A DNA stretch of 64,000 nucleotides, from NCBI RefSeq assembly GCF_000213175.1, contig NW_009799100.1, positions 4,703,526 to 4,767,525 of the forward strand, in the 5' to 3' direction. Under the pieces are notes generated by a model that was given only the letters and a program-made list of their open reading frames with translations, did no database searches and was not told where the DNA came from. Shown in pieces: positions 34,812 through 50,200 of the stretch. The stretch's first letter is position 1; the number at the start of each line of letters is the position of its first letter. The DNA comes from Neurospora tetrasperma FGSC 2508. Taxonomy: Eukaryota > Ascomycota > Sordariomycetes > Sordariales > Sordariaceae. Made by a program: the position numbers and the translations under genes.

Positions 34812-36310
34812 ATGGCTCCCTCTGCAGGATGTGAGCACACACCGATGCACCTACCCGTCCTGTCTACGGCTTCATCCATTAATGCGTCTGTCTTACATGG
34901 CCCACGGGACTTGCGATTGGTAAGTTTCTCATCCCCTTGTTTCTGGATGTAGATGGGAGTGTTACACAAGAAAGTGAGGTATGAAGCCCTGTGTCACCCT
35001 ACAACGCTCATTCGGTTTTCTGTGACACAAAGATCTGACACGGGCATTGTAAATGTAGGAAAGACGAACCATCGAAGAACCTGAGCTTGGTGAGCTTCAG
35101 GTTGCCGTCAAGACGACAGGAATTTGCGGCTCCGATATCTCATACTACAAGAAGTTTGCGAATGGCGACCTTTGCGCCTGTATGCCTCTCTCACTTGGTC
35201 ATGAGTCCTCGGGCGTTGTCGTTGCCATAGGGCCCCAGGTCTCGGGCTTTAGCGTTGGTGACAGGGTAGCGCTTGAAGTTGGTGTGGCCTGCGGTCAATG
35301 CACCATCTGCCGCAAAGGCCGTTATAATCTTTGCAAAAAGATGAGATTCAGGAGTAGTGCCAAGTCAGTTCCTCACTACCAAGGTACCCTCCAAGAGAGG
35401 ATCAACCACCCTGCTATCTGGTGTCACAAGTAAGCTCATCCAGGAATTATGGGTATCAACACAATGCTAACAACTTTGTAGACTCCCGGATAATATTTCC
35501 TTTGATGCTGCAGCTCTTCTTGAACCTCTTTCTGTTGGTATACATGCTGTCAATCGAGCAAGTCCCGCTCCCGGCTCTACGGCTTTAGTACTCGGAGCCG
35601 GTACGGTCGGGCTACTCACCGCAGCCATGGCACGTCAGGCAGGTTGCATACAGGTAACTATTACTGATGTCGACCAAGGCCGCGTTGATTACGCCATCTC
35701 CAAAGGCTTCGCAACCCACGGATACGTCGTTTCCCGACCCCTCCACATCTCTTCCAGCAGCTCCTCAATATTCCCCAACAGCAACAGCAGCTCCGGCTCA
35801 TCCACCCCATCAGATGGCATCGCCACACCATACAGCACCCTTTCTTTCCGCAGTTCGCTTGACTCCGCCAAAGCTCTTGCCGCCGACGTGCTAACTCAAA
35901 CCCAAAACCCTGTCCTTGACCGCGATGATGAAGACATTGGCGTCGACGTCACCTTTGAGTGCACCGGCAAGGAAGTGTGCATGCACACAGCCTTGTACGC
36001 AACCCGCCCAGGGGGTAAAATCATTATGGTCGGCATGGGTACGCCGATTCAGACGCTGCCGTTGTCGGTTGCCCATTTAAGAGAAATTGACATTCTCGGC
36101 GTCTTTCGCTATGCGAACACGTATGCTACCGGTATTCGAATACTTTGTAACCAGAAAGGATCTGGTGCTGGGTTCACTCTCCCGAGCTTGGATGACATGG
36201 TTACCCACCGGTTCAAGGGGCTGGAGAACGCCAAGGGAGCGTTTGAACTGGCTAGTCGGACGATGGATGACGAGGGAAACTTGGTGCTCAAGGTTGTTAT
36301 CGAGGCTTAG
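34812..36310 (+). CDS. Zinc-dependent polyol dehydrogenase (sorbitol/xylitol dehydrogenase family)
   Basis: Three exons: 34812-34919, 35059-35429 and 35482-36310, encoding 435 aa. Introns are 139 nt (GTAAGT/TAG) and 52 nt (GTAAGC/TAG). MDR-superfamily features: GICGSD with the catalytic zinc Cys, GHESSG with the zinc His-Glu pair, the structural zinc cysteines CGQCTICRKGRYNLC, ALLEPLSVGIHAV, and the Rossmann motif GAGTVGLLTAAMAR followed by VTITDVDQGRV. The Asp at the end of the second strand suggests NAD preference. Typical family members are about 350-380 aa. The excess comes from a Ser-rich insert (about residues 245-285) and a longer N-terminus. It probably oxidises sorbitol, xylitol or arabinitol to the ketose in the cytosol; the exact substrate cannot be read from the sequence. 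Confidence 0.87.
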
Positions 36311-38045
36311 AGGTGGCCTACTTCTATCTCTTTTCGTGTCCATATAGTTATTCCTTTGAATGATAGATGGTCTTTGTTCTGGAAACGTATGGCTGAATGG
36401 GCTTACGAGAATATGTCATGCCCTGGTGTGTTTGTCATCTTTTTTTTCGAGTTTGTTCTTGTGAGATGATGATTTCATAATCTTCCTTCTTGGGGGCTGT
36501 ATAAACTTCATCCAGCGAGAAATAGATAAGAGAATACACTATTGACGACAATCTGTTTGTGTCATAACTTGATGTTCCTACTCTGGAAGCGCTTACACTC
36601 CTCGGCACCCATATTGACCTCACGCACCTCTTTCTTCTACCACAGACCATGCCTCAAAAGGTGACGAGGCTACAGTTGTTCTATACTGAAGAGAAAAATT
36701 AATTGCGAGAAAAAAATAATGAAAAGGACGAGCAAAACTGAAGAAAGAGTCGGAGGGGGGGAAGGAAGAAAAGCCCAAGAACCGCTAAAACTACTTTCTG
36801 ATTTTCCTGTGTTTCTTAATCTGATCGTGATCTATACCTTAAACCAATCTTACTAGCAATATCCTTCAACTTGAGTGCTTGTTTTGACTCCGTGATGTTC
36901 CATCTAGTCGAAATATCTTTGTCTCAACTCTTCATATTCTATATTCATATCAACATGGAACTACGAAGAAAGAGAACAGATACGATGGTCAAAGTATATG
37001 TTACAACCAACTTAACAATCTTCGTTTGGAAAAAAAAAGAGTCCAGGACAGCGACATACAACAAACTATGAACTTTAAAATTAAGTAGAGAGCGCGCATC
37101 AACTTGGACATTGATTCTAATACGCCTTTGGTACATGTACCTACCTACCGTGTCTCCCACCAGAATGCAGTGAGTGGTTCCAATAACAGGAGGAGTTCCT
37201 TTGCGATTTTGATATCTTACTTACTACGGTAATTGATGAGGGTACCTTACCTACCTATCTCCTCTATTGATTCTTTTGTGTGAAATTCCGTAGGTAGGTA
37301 GGTAGGTAACTGAAGATGTCCCGCGGATCAACCAGATTTGTTTCGTTTGGGACAAGAACAAGTTTTTCCTGACTGACTGGATGGAAGCAAGGAGGTTTGC
37401 CTTCCGTAGTCGTGGTCGGAAGAAGAGAAGAGAAGACTGCCATTTCTTAGGTAGGTAACAACGGCATCGGTGGGTCTACATGGAGGCAGCACCGTCTCAT
37501 AGGTAAAGGGAGGGAGGGAGGGCCACTTACACTACGAGCCCATGTCCGTCGGAATCAACACAACACCAGTAGCATCGCCCGCAACCTATCTTCCCTTGTT
37601 GGTGATTGATGATGGTGATGGTGAGACCGTGGACATGAACATCGATGAACAACTAACTAACTGCTTACGGATGTGTATGCATCCGAACAGTGGGAAAGCT
37701 TTGATAACCCGGCGGCAAGCGGGCTAGCAGGTCAATTACATACAGTACAATGTGCTTGGTAGACAGAGGTAGGTATGATCGACTTGGGTACCCAACTTGG
37801 AATTCTAGTAGTGTCGTCTGCGTAAAGAGGGGATTAATTAGTACATACCTACTCCTAGCCTTAAATGAGTATGTACATGGAGAAAGTTACCTCTACGCTT
37901 TGTAGGAAGGCAGGAGGTAACAGCCGTGCCGCTGCGCGTGATACTTCAAACATGGCTCACTCATTTGCAATTCTATACGAATGTGAACAATCCAAAATAA
38001 CGCTTCGCTATATTCAATTATCCGTCGCTGTCCTTATGTAAGCTA
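36311..38045. other. Intergenic, convergent 3' ends, rich in tetranucleotide repeats
   Basis: 1.7 kb between the dehydrogenase and AVL9 genes. It holds (TAGG)n at 37291-37307, TTACCTACCTATC near 37247, AGGTAGGTAAC near 37450 and a GGGA repeat near 37507-37522. No gene recognised. Confidence 0.5.
37291..37307. repeat. (TAGG)n microsatellite
   Basis: Four tandem TAGG units. The same tetranucleotide, in either orientation, recurs at many intergenic spots in this window. Confidence 0.9.
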
Positions 38046-40856
38046 TTATTTATCCCAAACTTCTCTCGCCTTCGCGGCCTCTTCAGCAGCCACTATAACA
38101 GCCGGTGACTGAAGCGGTGATGGTGATGGTGATCGGGACCGTGACTCTTCTTTTTGTGTCTCTTCTGTTGTCGTAGTAGTAGTCGTTATCGGCGCTAGGA
38201 CAGGTGATGGTTCCTTCTTGACATGCTCGGTAGCTGTTGCTGGGGCGTCGTCGAGTGAGACTTCTTGCATGCCGTTATCCTCCTTGTCCTCATTTTCCTT
38301 GTTGTCCGCCTTGTCCGACTTGTCCTCAATCTCATCCTTTTCATCCTTCTTAACCCCAGTTTCACCATCACTTCCTTGTTGTGTCGCGATTGTCGTCTTC
38401 GTATTATCCGCGGACCTCACCACCTCCGGCGACGCCAGACTCATCAGATTAACGCTCCCCGCTGTCCCCGCCGTCCCGGGTCTTGATCCGGCGCCACCCA
38501 CCGGCTTTCTCGCAATCCCCCCACGTACTCGTTCAGGACTTCCAAACTCACTCCCCGAGTACCCTTCCCCATCCTCACCCTCCACTGCATCCAACATACT
38601 CTCCCCACTCAACGCCCTCCTCCTATACGCTCTTTGTTCGACAGTGCTACTGTTCCCCGTTCTGGTGGTCCTCACCGACTCCGGACTGCCCGTACCCAGC
38701 GGAAGAGCGGCATACGCCCCGTTTCGAGGAGGCGACTGGGGCATAAATGTTTCACGCTCTTCGGACGTGCTACCGCCGCTGAGAAGGAGGGAGGTGCGGT
38801 TCCTGATGGCTTTGGACCAGCCCCATCCTTTCTTTTCTTGTTCCTTCTCCTTGTCCTTTTCTTCTGGTTGTTGGGATCCAGTTTGTGAAGACGTGTCGCT
38901 GGTAGTCGTAGTATCGGTGGTGGTGGGAGGCACAGGCGCGGTCTCGGTAATCGGTGTCGTCGGCGCCGAACGGCCCCATCCTTTGCGCTTTTCGCCCGCC
39001 CAAGCCGTCCAGCTGCTCACAAAGGCGCCGGCTTTGCTGCCTACCGTGGACACGGCAGCCGCTGGCGCCAGTCCTCCTTGTCCGTTTCCTCCGTTCCCGT
39101 TCCCACTCCCACTGCCGCCACCCTTTTCGCTACCGTGCTGTTGCCCATTCCCAGCAGCTGCCGCCTCAGCCTGTCGTTGCTTTTCCGCCTCCTCCGCTGC
39201 CTTCCGTCTTTGTTCCCTCAAGGCCTCCATGTCTGCATACAATTTATTGAACATGGTGCTGGCCTTCTCTTTCCCTGCCGCCAGGTTCCGCCCCAGCACC
39301 TCCTTGCCGACCGCAAATCTTTCATCCAGATGCAGATCCTGCACCTGCTGCGCGATCCGTCTCTGCACATCATCGATCGTCAGCCCGCCGGCACAAGGGT
39401 GCTTGGGCTCGACAATGTCGAACAAGTGTGAGTCCGTGTGGCCGTCCCAGATCCGGTAATTTTCCGTGCGCTTCCAGGCTTCGATAAAGTCGGCGTTGAA
39501 GTCGAGCGAGGGGTCGCCTTCGATGTGCGGGAGCAGCATCCGTGGGTTTTGGGAGTGGATGGCGAGGTGGTTGTGGTACTTGACGGACGAGATCAAAGAC
39601 AGTAGGTACTCCTCGAATTGTAGCCGGATGAACTCCTCGGAACCGACGTAGCCCATGGTCTTGGGCATTCCCGGATTGGCGTCGTCCCACGTGTCATTAA
39701 CGTTTTGCGTGATGAAGTCGATCCAGCGGCGGTCGGGTGTAGACAGGGCGAGGGCGGATTTGAGGCTGGGAGAGGTGATGTTGATGGAGTCTTCGTCGAG
39801 GTTGATGAGAATGTCGGAGTAGCGGTCTTTTTGCTGGAGCAGCAGAGAGTTGGTGCTGCCGACGATGTAGGACTTTGTGCCAAAGTCGGCTAGGATGTCG
39901 AGCTGCTGGAGGGGGGTATACGGCCCGAACAAGCTGCCTTTGCCGAAGATCTGGAGCGGTAAGCCCATGTACGCCAGCAGCGAGTTGCGATCACTTGTCC
40001 GCAAGCTCGTCGGCCTCTGGAGCTTCTTCTCGTAGTTATCCAGCTCCGGACCGGCCGAGTCTTGCAAGTTCCTCAACAAGCCCGGGATCAGGCTGATGAG
40101 TGAAAACTGCATCATGCACAGTCTCTCGCACCTTGATCCAAAGAACAACATCTTGGGCTGGAGCAGGCAGCACTTGAGCAGCACCAGCGTCTGCCACCGG
40201 AACTCGCGCACCAGCTCGCGCAGGCTCATGCCGAGATATAAATCCCTGTCCTCCTCCTTCTCGCCAAGCAAGGTGCCGCGCGCCTTCTCGTCAGCTAGGC
40301 TCTCCTGGAAGCGACGGAGGATCTCAACATCAGTGAACTCGCGCTGAGCGAACCAGGCCTTTGTGACGACGCTCAGACGTTCGCGCAGCATGCCGAAGTA
40401 CTGGGGCGAGTCGGCGATGATGACGACGGCTTTTTGTACAGTCGAGCGGGTGACATCGGCGGGGCGGTTCAGCAGCTGGGAGGCATCCATCTGGCGGGTG
40501 CACGAGATGCCGAAGAGGGAGGTGGCTTCGGGTTCGGAGGCGGTAGCGGGGCGGAGGAGGGTGAAGTAGGAGAAGTCTTCTGTTGCGCTGTGCCGTCCAA
40601 TGCATCGTCAGTCTTTAAACATGTCTTTTCTTTTCCGAGAGTTGGAGGGGAATGGGGAGACGTACGCATGAGCACCATCGCTCAGGGCCATAAAAGGCAA
40701 CAACCCCCAATCATACTCGGCAGCTGGATCGCTATCCTCGGGCACGCCGAACCACCTCTCGACCTCGGGGCCGCGCGCATGGTGAAAGTCGACGACGGCG
40801 ACAAGCGGGATGAAGCCCGGCTTTCTCTCGGTTGTCGGGGTAGGGGGGACGGACAT
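38046..40856 (-). CDS. AVL9: AVL9 family late secretory trafficking protein (DENN-related)
   Basis: Two exons, 40856-40666 and 40587-38046, 910 aa. The 78-nt intron (GTACGT/CAG) restores SDGAHA-ATEDFSYFTLL. The AVL9 domain covers about residues 14-470: GFIPLVAVVDFHHARGPEVERWFG, DWGLLPFMALSDGAHA, LFGISCTRQ, VQKAVVIIADSPQYFG, SLISLIPGLL, LPLQIFGKGSLFGPYTPLQQLDIL, VGSTNSLLLQQKDRYSDILINLDEDSI. A predicted coiled coil rich in Glu/Arg/Ala follows (about 520-550), then a long Gly/Ser/Thr/Pro-rich tail with acidic-basic repeats (KKDEKDEIEDKSDKADNKENEDKED). Yeast Avl9 acts in exit from the Golgi in the exocytic pathway. The tail is longer than in yeast Avl9 and probably disordered. Confidence 0.92.
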
Positions 40857-42751
40857 TGTCTAGGCTGGGGATCCGGGATCCGGGAGTTGCGACTGATATG
40901 CGGTCCGGAATGGCGGCAAAAGCTACCGGGCGCTTGGTTATATGACTAGAATGTTTGTTTTTCGTAATCACCAATTCAAGATATCTCCATGTGGTAGGGT
41001 AGGTATGTATACGTAAGTATATAGAGATTGAAGCGGCGACGGAGAGAATAGCCCAGGTTGCTTAATTGGGTTGGTAGGGTCTTGGGATGGTACGAGAAGT
41101 GGCGGCGGAAGGGGTGGGCCGAGCGATGTCAACGCCAATGCCGTATGTGTTGTCGCCGTTCAGTGATCCGGAGATAGTGTGGGTATAAACAAAGATTTAG
41201 GACAAGACGATTTCAAGGTCGAAACATTTCTACAACAGTCGCCGGACTGACATCCAAGGACGGGAAGTTGGAAGAGGACGAGCGGGAGGATCGGAGCTTC
41301 TCCCGACAATTCGACGAGGCGCGTTCGTGACTGAGGTGCTGAGTGGGCGGCGGCTCGTGCTTCGTTCCCCAGCCGTCCCCTCACTGCCCACTCACTGCCC
41401 AAAGACGGAAACCCACAGCGCTGAACAACACCTTCAACTTACCTTGATGCATCCTCCAATCAGTTGGCTGCCGTTCTATATAGACCTGAGGTACGCATAC
41501 CTAGAGGTAAGTCTGCATCGCCGAGTCAACCCATCTTCCTGTACCATCTGATGTTTGCTTCCTTTGTCCTGTTCTCATCAGTGAGTGCCTCATGCAACAT
41601 GCAACTGTAAGAGAGGCGACAGACAGTAAGATGCGGTGACATCGTACATATATATGTATGTAGACATCGGAATGCACACCAAACCGCCTGACCTACCGCG
41701 AGGTTTTGCTAAGGCGGTGATCCATGAGAACGATATCGACGGGAACGAACGATGGTGATAGTTTGATGCAAAACACGCGCGTTTTCCCCCCCAAACCAAC
41801 CGCCAGCCAAAAGCTACAGACCGGATTCTGGGTCAACGGTCAACGAGGGAATAGCTAAACCTTATGACAGTGATCTATTCCTCACCACCCTCCCCGCCCA
41901 CCGTCGCTTTTCACTCAATCTTCACCCCCTTTTCACCACCCCTGAGCTAAGAGTCTGATCTTGGCGATCTCCGACTAAGCATGTTTAATGCAATGCCAGT
42001 AATACTCCGACGTGAGCTGATGTTACCAAAAAAGTCTATCATATACTCGAACTAATAAATGTAGAATCTCAACTCTATCCATCCGACCGCCTGTTTGCCC
42101 CTACAACCGACCCCTAACGGCGTGTGTCTGCTTAGGTTACTACTCCCCACCAAGTGCCTCGTGAACGAATGGATAGCCATCATTTCCACTCATCCTTTCT
42201 CTCCATAACAATACAGGCCGCTTGTCCACCATCAACTCCCTCGGCGGGCTCCAAAGAGTGGCGGTCTCGGCCTTACATATCATTCCCTCTCCACGAACGC
42301 CATGCATGCCCAAATTCTCCATCATTGGTGAATATCAGTCGGTCCGGCAGTCAACAAGCGCAAGCACCCTCTTTTGAATCCTGGTTTCTTTTACTTCTTG
42401 TCTTATTTGATCCTAACCCCAAACATGGCCCGTGCCTGGGTACGTGTATTTCCCATGCATGCGTCCTTCTCTCTGGACATACCTGCATGCCCTCTCCCTT
42501 TCTTTGAAATTTCCCTTGTACCCGGGACCTGGATACAATTTTCTGATGTGTATCCGCTTCCCCGCTCTTCAAACATTGTAGACAAAAACAAAATCGGAGA
42601 ACTCCTACAAAGTTGACCGAAAAAAAATTTGGATTATGACGGTAAGAAATCATGTGGCATGATGTCGTGGTATCATGAAGCCAGGGGACTTCTACTCCAC
42701 CCCTGTGTTGAAGATTCGGGGCCATGTCTCGGACCCTGCCGTTGCCGTGTT
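40857..42751. other. Intergenic between the AVL9 and HOG1 genes
   Basis: 1.9 kb, with AVL9 promoter on the left and the HOG1 3' end on the right. Contains short AT microsatellite-like runs near 41000 and near 41645. No gene recognised. Confidence 0.45.
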
Positions 42752-44255
<1,504 letters not shown>

Positions 44256-47200
44256 TGTGAAGTGTTGTGTTGATGTTACAGAACAAAGGACGGAGTGAGA
44301 TTTGCTGGAAGACTAAATAGCCCTGTCTCTGGTGGGAGCGCGGGGCAAGCTGAATGGGCCGAGTGTCGAAAACACAGGTCAAACGCGAGGTTTGATTCAG
44401 TGGCGGCAGTGAGGGGATCCGGTGATCGGGCGCTTTGTGTTTTGTGTAACTTAAGGGAGACTGAGGAGACGGACGACGTCGGCTGGTGTCGGATATTGCC
44501 TGCGTAGTGCGCACAATAAGGGGATCGGGCAAAGGCTGAGAACGAAGTCCTGAAGGCGAACCAAAAACTTTTGTTTGTCTTGGGAAGGAAAATCAGCTTG
44601 GGCACCGAGAGCAAAAGTGCCTGGAACGAAAAGTGAAGGGGAGAGCGGGTGGGAGCCGAATGCAATGGAGTGGACGCAATGGACAGAAAAAGGAATCCAT
44701 CCCACTTCCAATCCCTCTCCAGCGCAACCTCCAGCTGGCTGGGCAGCTCAATGGCTCGCAGTGGGCAATACAGTGTGCGCCAGGCAGTCGCCAGGGCGGG
44801 GAAGTGCGGAGGAGGGACGGGAATTGGCCTTTAGTAGCGGTGGACCTTTTTTTGGTGGGTATCCGCTCGCTTACCTGCAGTAGTTCACTAACAGAACTGG
44901 AGCTTTTACCCAAATTGACGGGAATTCGGATACCTCTCGGAGGGGCAGCGACACGACAAGTGGTTGGCAGGCCGAGGTGTGTGCGATCGATGATTGGGAA
45001 TGCTGGCGTCGCAACTCTGTGTCGTACTCGATCCGGAATGATTTTCCTCGTGTCGTGTATATATTGCTTTTTCGTCGGGCGGTTGGTAGGAAATATTTTG
45101 TGTTGCTGTGTTGTTGTTGTAAAAACCTCTCTTGCGATCCAAGGGCGATTTGAAGCAAGAAACCGATGGCCCCGCACTTTCCGACGATGGATTGCTTCTT
45201 CACAACTTGGCGAGTTTAGTCGAGCTAAGGTCAAAGTCGGATCCTTTCAACCGAGCAATATCGCGATGGGGGGTTTGGTTGATGGGTGGTGGCTGAGGCT
45301 TGTATAGGTCCGACCGAGACTGAGAGAATACTAGTAACACGCAGAGCACAACAGGTTTGAAGAGGAGAGAAAGCAGAGAAGGGACGTGTGAGGAAGATGA
45401 GGAGCGAAAGCGTAGATGATAAAAGAGGGAGGAAAGAAAAAGAAGGAGCTACGAGCAGTAAATAGTGTACACGGTCAAGTCTTTTGGCACTTGGACCTGA
45501 ACCTGAATAATCTGAACACACAACACACCCGATGAGCCAGGCAAGGGTGCATGAAGACGCAGCGAGGATGGAACGGGAGGCCGGGCTCACGGGCAAGGAA
45601 GTAGGAGGAACAGCTCGAAACGGTTAATGCGCTACCAGGAACTTCCAATAGGGAAGAGGCCAGAGCATGGAGGACCGACCAGCATGGAGAGCTGGCACCA
45701 CCCTAGGTACCCTGGCGGTACATCGGCGACCGTCCTCGAGACCAGGAACACGACGCCGGGACTGGAGAACAGGATATGCTGAATTTCCGTCTTGTTCAAA
45801 TTCCATGCTCTGGTTCATCCATTTTCCGCTTTCTCTTTCTGTCGTTGGTTGGTTGGGTACCTGTACCTGTCCCCTCCCCTTTGAGTCCTCCCCTCCTTAG
45901 TGTGTCTCGCGCGTTCTGCATACATACATATATACCACCATCCACCACTAACTGGTGCTGGTTTCCAAATGGATGTTCCTGTTGTGTCTGATCTGCCGTT
46001 AACTGTCTCTGTTAATGCAGGGACATTTGAGAAGGTGAAGATAGCCTCAGTGGATGCCATGGATGTCAGGTTGATGTCTTTTAGGTGCAGCTTAAATGTG
46101 CAAGTCAAGCAATCATCCCTTCCAACTGCTTGCAGGTCACTGTTTTCCCTTAACCCCGCAACTTGGCCCGCGGTAGTTTCCCATAATACTAGGTCCTTGA
46201 GGTTGTCGTGTCACTCTAAACCCTTCGTTCAGTCAAATGCTCATCACAACCATTTCACAAACTATGTACCTACGCTCACCAGTCATCTGATAGTAGTGCA
46301 TAGTCAAGTAGAGTAAGGTAGGTAGACATGGTGCCAAGACTAGGTGCCAGATGGGCCAGACGGGCCAGACGAGGGGAGCGAGGGCGACAACGAGGGAGAT
46401 GCCCGCTCTAACAACCTCACGGAGGCTATGACGTAGTTGAGGGGTGGGGCTCATGAGCGTTAACCAGCGCTAACCACGACCCCTTGTCGCCGACACATGC
46501 CAAAAGACCCACTCCCGCTCGGCCTGGCAGGCATTCGCAAGCCATCGCAAGCCATCGGCCGTTTTTGCTGAGCCCCTCCATTTCCCATGGTCCTCTCCAA
46601 ATCGCGAATTTGGGTGCAATCGGACTTTGATCGAGTAATTCAGCCAATAGTCCATTTGGCGGTGACTAGTCCTAGCGCAGAGTCGACCATTGATGTTGAC
46701 ACCCTTTCTTTCCCTTGCTAGAAAATTGGAAAAAAATAAAATAAAATAAAAACCGAATCGGCTGTCCCTCCGACCGCTGTCGACGAACCAAGCATAAAGC
46801 CGCAGTCACGCGCGGCTTCCTCCTCCCGAAGGTACACTGCCATTTGAACTTGAGTGCTATGATTTCAAGAAAAGCAGTCACTGTCAGATCGACAAGAAGG
46901 GCGATAAACAGGTTGTCAGTGAAGGTGTCTGGAGGAAAAGGTCCGGGTTGTGGAACACGAAGGGATTCACAATGCATACACTACACACTTGCCTCGCCGT
47001 TTGGGAGATTTTCAAACGACACACTGGAAATCAACGGAGTCACACCCTGGCGATCTGGATCAGGATGCTTAAAGTTCTTCCAACCAAGTCCATACCTCTC
47101 ACTTCCATACCTTAGTCAGCTCATTCTTTACAGCCCACACTCAAAGCTTGGACCATCCTCCACACACATCCCCCTCAGTAGTGTAGAGATATGTAGTCTG

Positions 47201-50200
47201 ATAGTGTACTTATGCCCCTGGGCTTTTCCGAGTGCTTGGACTCAGGCACGCAATTCTCACCCAGGATGTCTGTCTTTTTTGGGGGGGTTTTTTAGCCTCC
47301 ATGAGTCGACTCCAAACATCAACCACACATGGTCACTCCACTATTGGCGATAGCCGCGTCATTGACTTGGCTTGTTCTTCCCGGCAGTCGCCATATATCT
47401 CAAGTCTCGTCATTCTTACCTTGGGCTGTTGGAGGTTGCTGGGCTTGGGTATCAACGCAATATGGCACGCATTCTAGAGTGTCGTCGTGGTTGTGTGCAA
47501 GTGGAAGTCATTCCCACCACTACCAAGAAGACATCCACCCACCCAGCATGCTGGCCATCTCGATGACACCCCCAAGACTTCTCCCAAGAGCCGCCTCTCC
47601 GTCCAGACCCTACACTAGTGTAGTTGGATCTCATGCCACCGACCACTCGCAACCCTCCAAGATTCACAAAGCTCCATTTCCATATCAGAGCTCCTCGACG
47701 GCCGTCTCTCTGGCCATGTGGATTCTCCCCATCCCATGATCGGGAATCGGTGATTTCTCTCAAGCCAGTCCCAAAGAGGGACATCTGGCAACCCTCCTTG
47801 TCAAGGGTCCTTGCCGACTCCCACTTCCCGCGCTTTCAGGGCCCCCAACCTCCATCCATCCATCTATCTACATGCAGAGCTCATCACAGCCAAATCAGCT
47901 CACCTCCTTCCCCTCGCTAGCATGTGTCCGCTGCCCTGGCGCTTATGTATTGATTGAAATTCTTCTGCCACGCCTGCCTGCACGGATCACGGATCATTCC
48001 CGTGATCATCAGGGACCAATACTCTTTACCCACCGACACTGTTCTGTTTTGTTGCCAGCCGCGCCATCCCATCTCTTCTTGCTTTTGTTCCCATTTCCGA
48101 GCTGTTGTTCACGTACTAGAGCAAATCATCTTATCTATCGACCAGCGCCGCCCCCACATCAGCCAGCACAAAGGGCATTCATCCTCGCCAAATCAGCGCA
48201 CACTTCCCTCACCTTCCCCTCAATGATGGAGCTACGATTCCAGCTTGGAGCACACACAGAACCACTCCCCAACAATTCCTAAACTAGGTGCCGAGTAAGC
48301 ACGAAGACACTATGCCGTCATAACTATGTAAAGACCCTTGGTCTATCTTTCCGCTGTCCCTGCTGTCTGCTGTCCCTGTTGGGGATATCCCCAAGGCGAG
48401 GGAAATTCACCAAACCAAAAATAAACCCTGGGCTGCTGGACACATCGATTGGTATGTAGTGTACATATGTAGTTTACACTACATAGTCTGCAGTGCCTGC
48501 ATGTTGAAACCGGCGCTATTAACATCACAACTACCACACAACCATTCCCAAATCTTCCTAGCCTCGTCAATAGCCAGCGGGGTCAGGACGGGGGGAGCTT
48601 CCAGGCCCGTCTTATGCACGATGACGTCGTCGGGGTATGGTCCAGCTAGCGTAGCGACCCGCGAACCGCCTTCAGGTCCAAGAACGTCCGTCGTCCCTCG
48701 TTCCCGCTTCCCTTGTCTTGACCTCCCATGGACCCGGTTAGAACCCTGGATCAGTCACAGGGGCAAGCAGGAGGAGGAGGATAGTACCCTCAATTTTGAT
48801 AGGGTCCACGAGACTTTTTTTTGGCTAATGTACATACTGATGCTACTGCTGCTGCCAGTGTGCAGATGCATACTACAGCAAAGGCACGTTTTCAAGGCAG
48901 AAAGCATGTTCAAAATGATGACTATCGGGTGTTGGCTCTCAATTCGCTAATATTGAACCAATTATTTGCAAGTGTCTTGTCATCAAAATTAATTCACTGC
49001 ACAGGGGAATGTCATTCACCTACATACATACATATCCAACTCTGCATCGCAGCCAGGGTCCTTTATGCATATGTACTGCAGCAGGTCCAGCAGCCGGAGA
49101 TGCACTCTCACATTTCCTTACCACAACTTTGGTAGGGACAGCGGAATGCACCTCGCATCCGGTATCTTGCAACGGAACGAGGAGCGCATTCCCGTTACAA
49201 CCGTTGAACCGGGGGCTGGACGGATGGGTGCATATAGACAAGGTGATCCGTCAGAAAAAGAAAAAAAAAAAATGAAGCTGAAGCTGTCAACACCCACGCT
49301 GCCGCCGGTAGCGTCACAACCCTCTCCTGACAGCTTCAGCTCACATCTTCCCTTATGGATGCCAGCTCCGGAAGCTACACGACATAATACACTATACTGT
49401 ATGCTGTCGATCACTTCCAGCTCCCCCAGGGCAGGGTCAGCATCCTCGGCTTGAACGGGAACCAAGCGGATGCTTTAAGACTAGTGTGGGATATGCAGCT
49501 ATTCACAAACTCGCCACCCCGAACCCCCTTTGTCCATGTTCGTCTGCCCAGCTCGCTTCCCGTTTTGAGCCTCCAGGCCTCTAGTGTAGTGTAGTGTATT
49601 CTCTTCTTACCCCCCGCGTCCCCCTTCATCAACGCCTGTGTGCCCGGTCAAGCCGGTGTACTATGTAGCGCAACGGCAGCAGGGATAATGCCATGGGAAA
49701 CAGATCACCCTTTTCTACCATCAACTTCCCATACTGTATCCATCCCGTCCCAAATCGGGGAGTCGGACAAGGGGCCATCAAGCCATGTCCATGTCCATGG
49801 AGCAAGTCCCATCCATCCATCTGTCCATGATCTCCATCAACGGACCAAAGACACACAATCGTGTGACAAATACAAGCTCCCTGTCAAGAAGTTGCACGAC
49901 TCGACAAGCCTGACATACAGAGCCAAGAGAAGGTGAAGATATCGTCGACTCCGAATGGCGCCTCCTGGGACGCCGACACTCTAATCTAATACGCTCGCTC
50001 GCTGACTTGCACGCTGTGGCTCGTGGGCGGACGGAGGCTCAAAACTGGCTGGAGCCCTCGGGCGATCCGCAACGGTGATCTGCAAACCTCCATCGAGACG
50101 TCTGTCTGTTGCTCAACAGTAGTGTATGGGATCGCCGGTTCGGGCCCCTCCCGAGAACTGCACATGGACCCCTCGATCCAGTCGAGTTATCTGAATCTGA

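Noticed and set aside
38218-39459. 413-codon plus-strand frame opposite AVL9
   Set aside because: Ser/Pro-rich shadow of the low-complexity AVL9 tail.
44593-45234. 213-codon minus-strand frame upstream of HOG1
   Set aside because: Arg/Pro/Thr-rich without family features or splice context; likely leader or promoter DNA.
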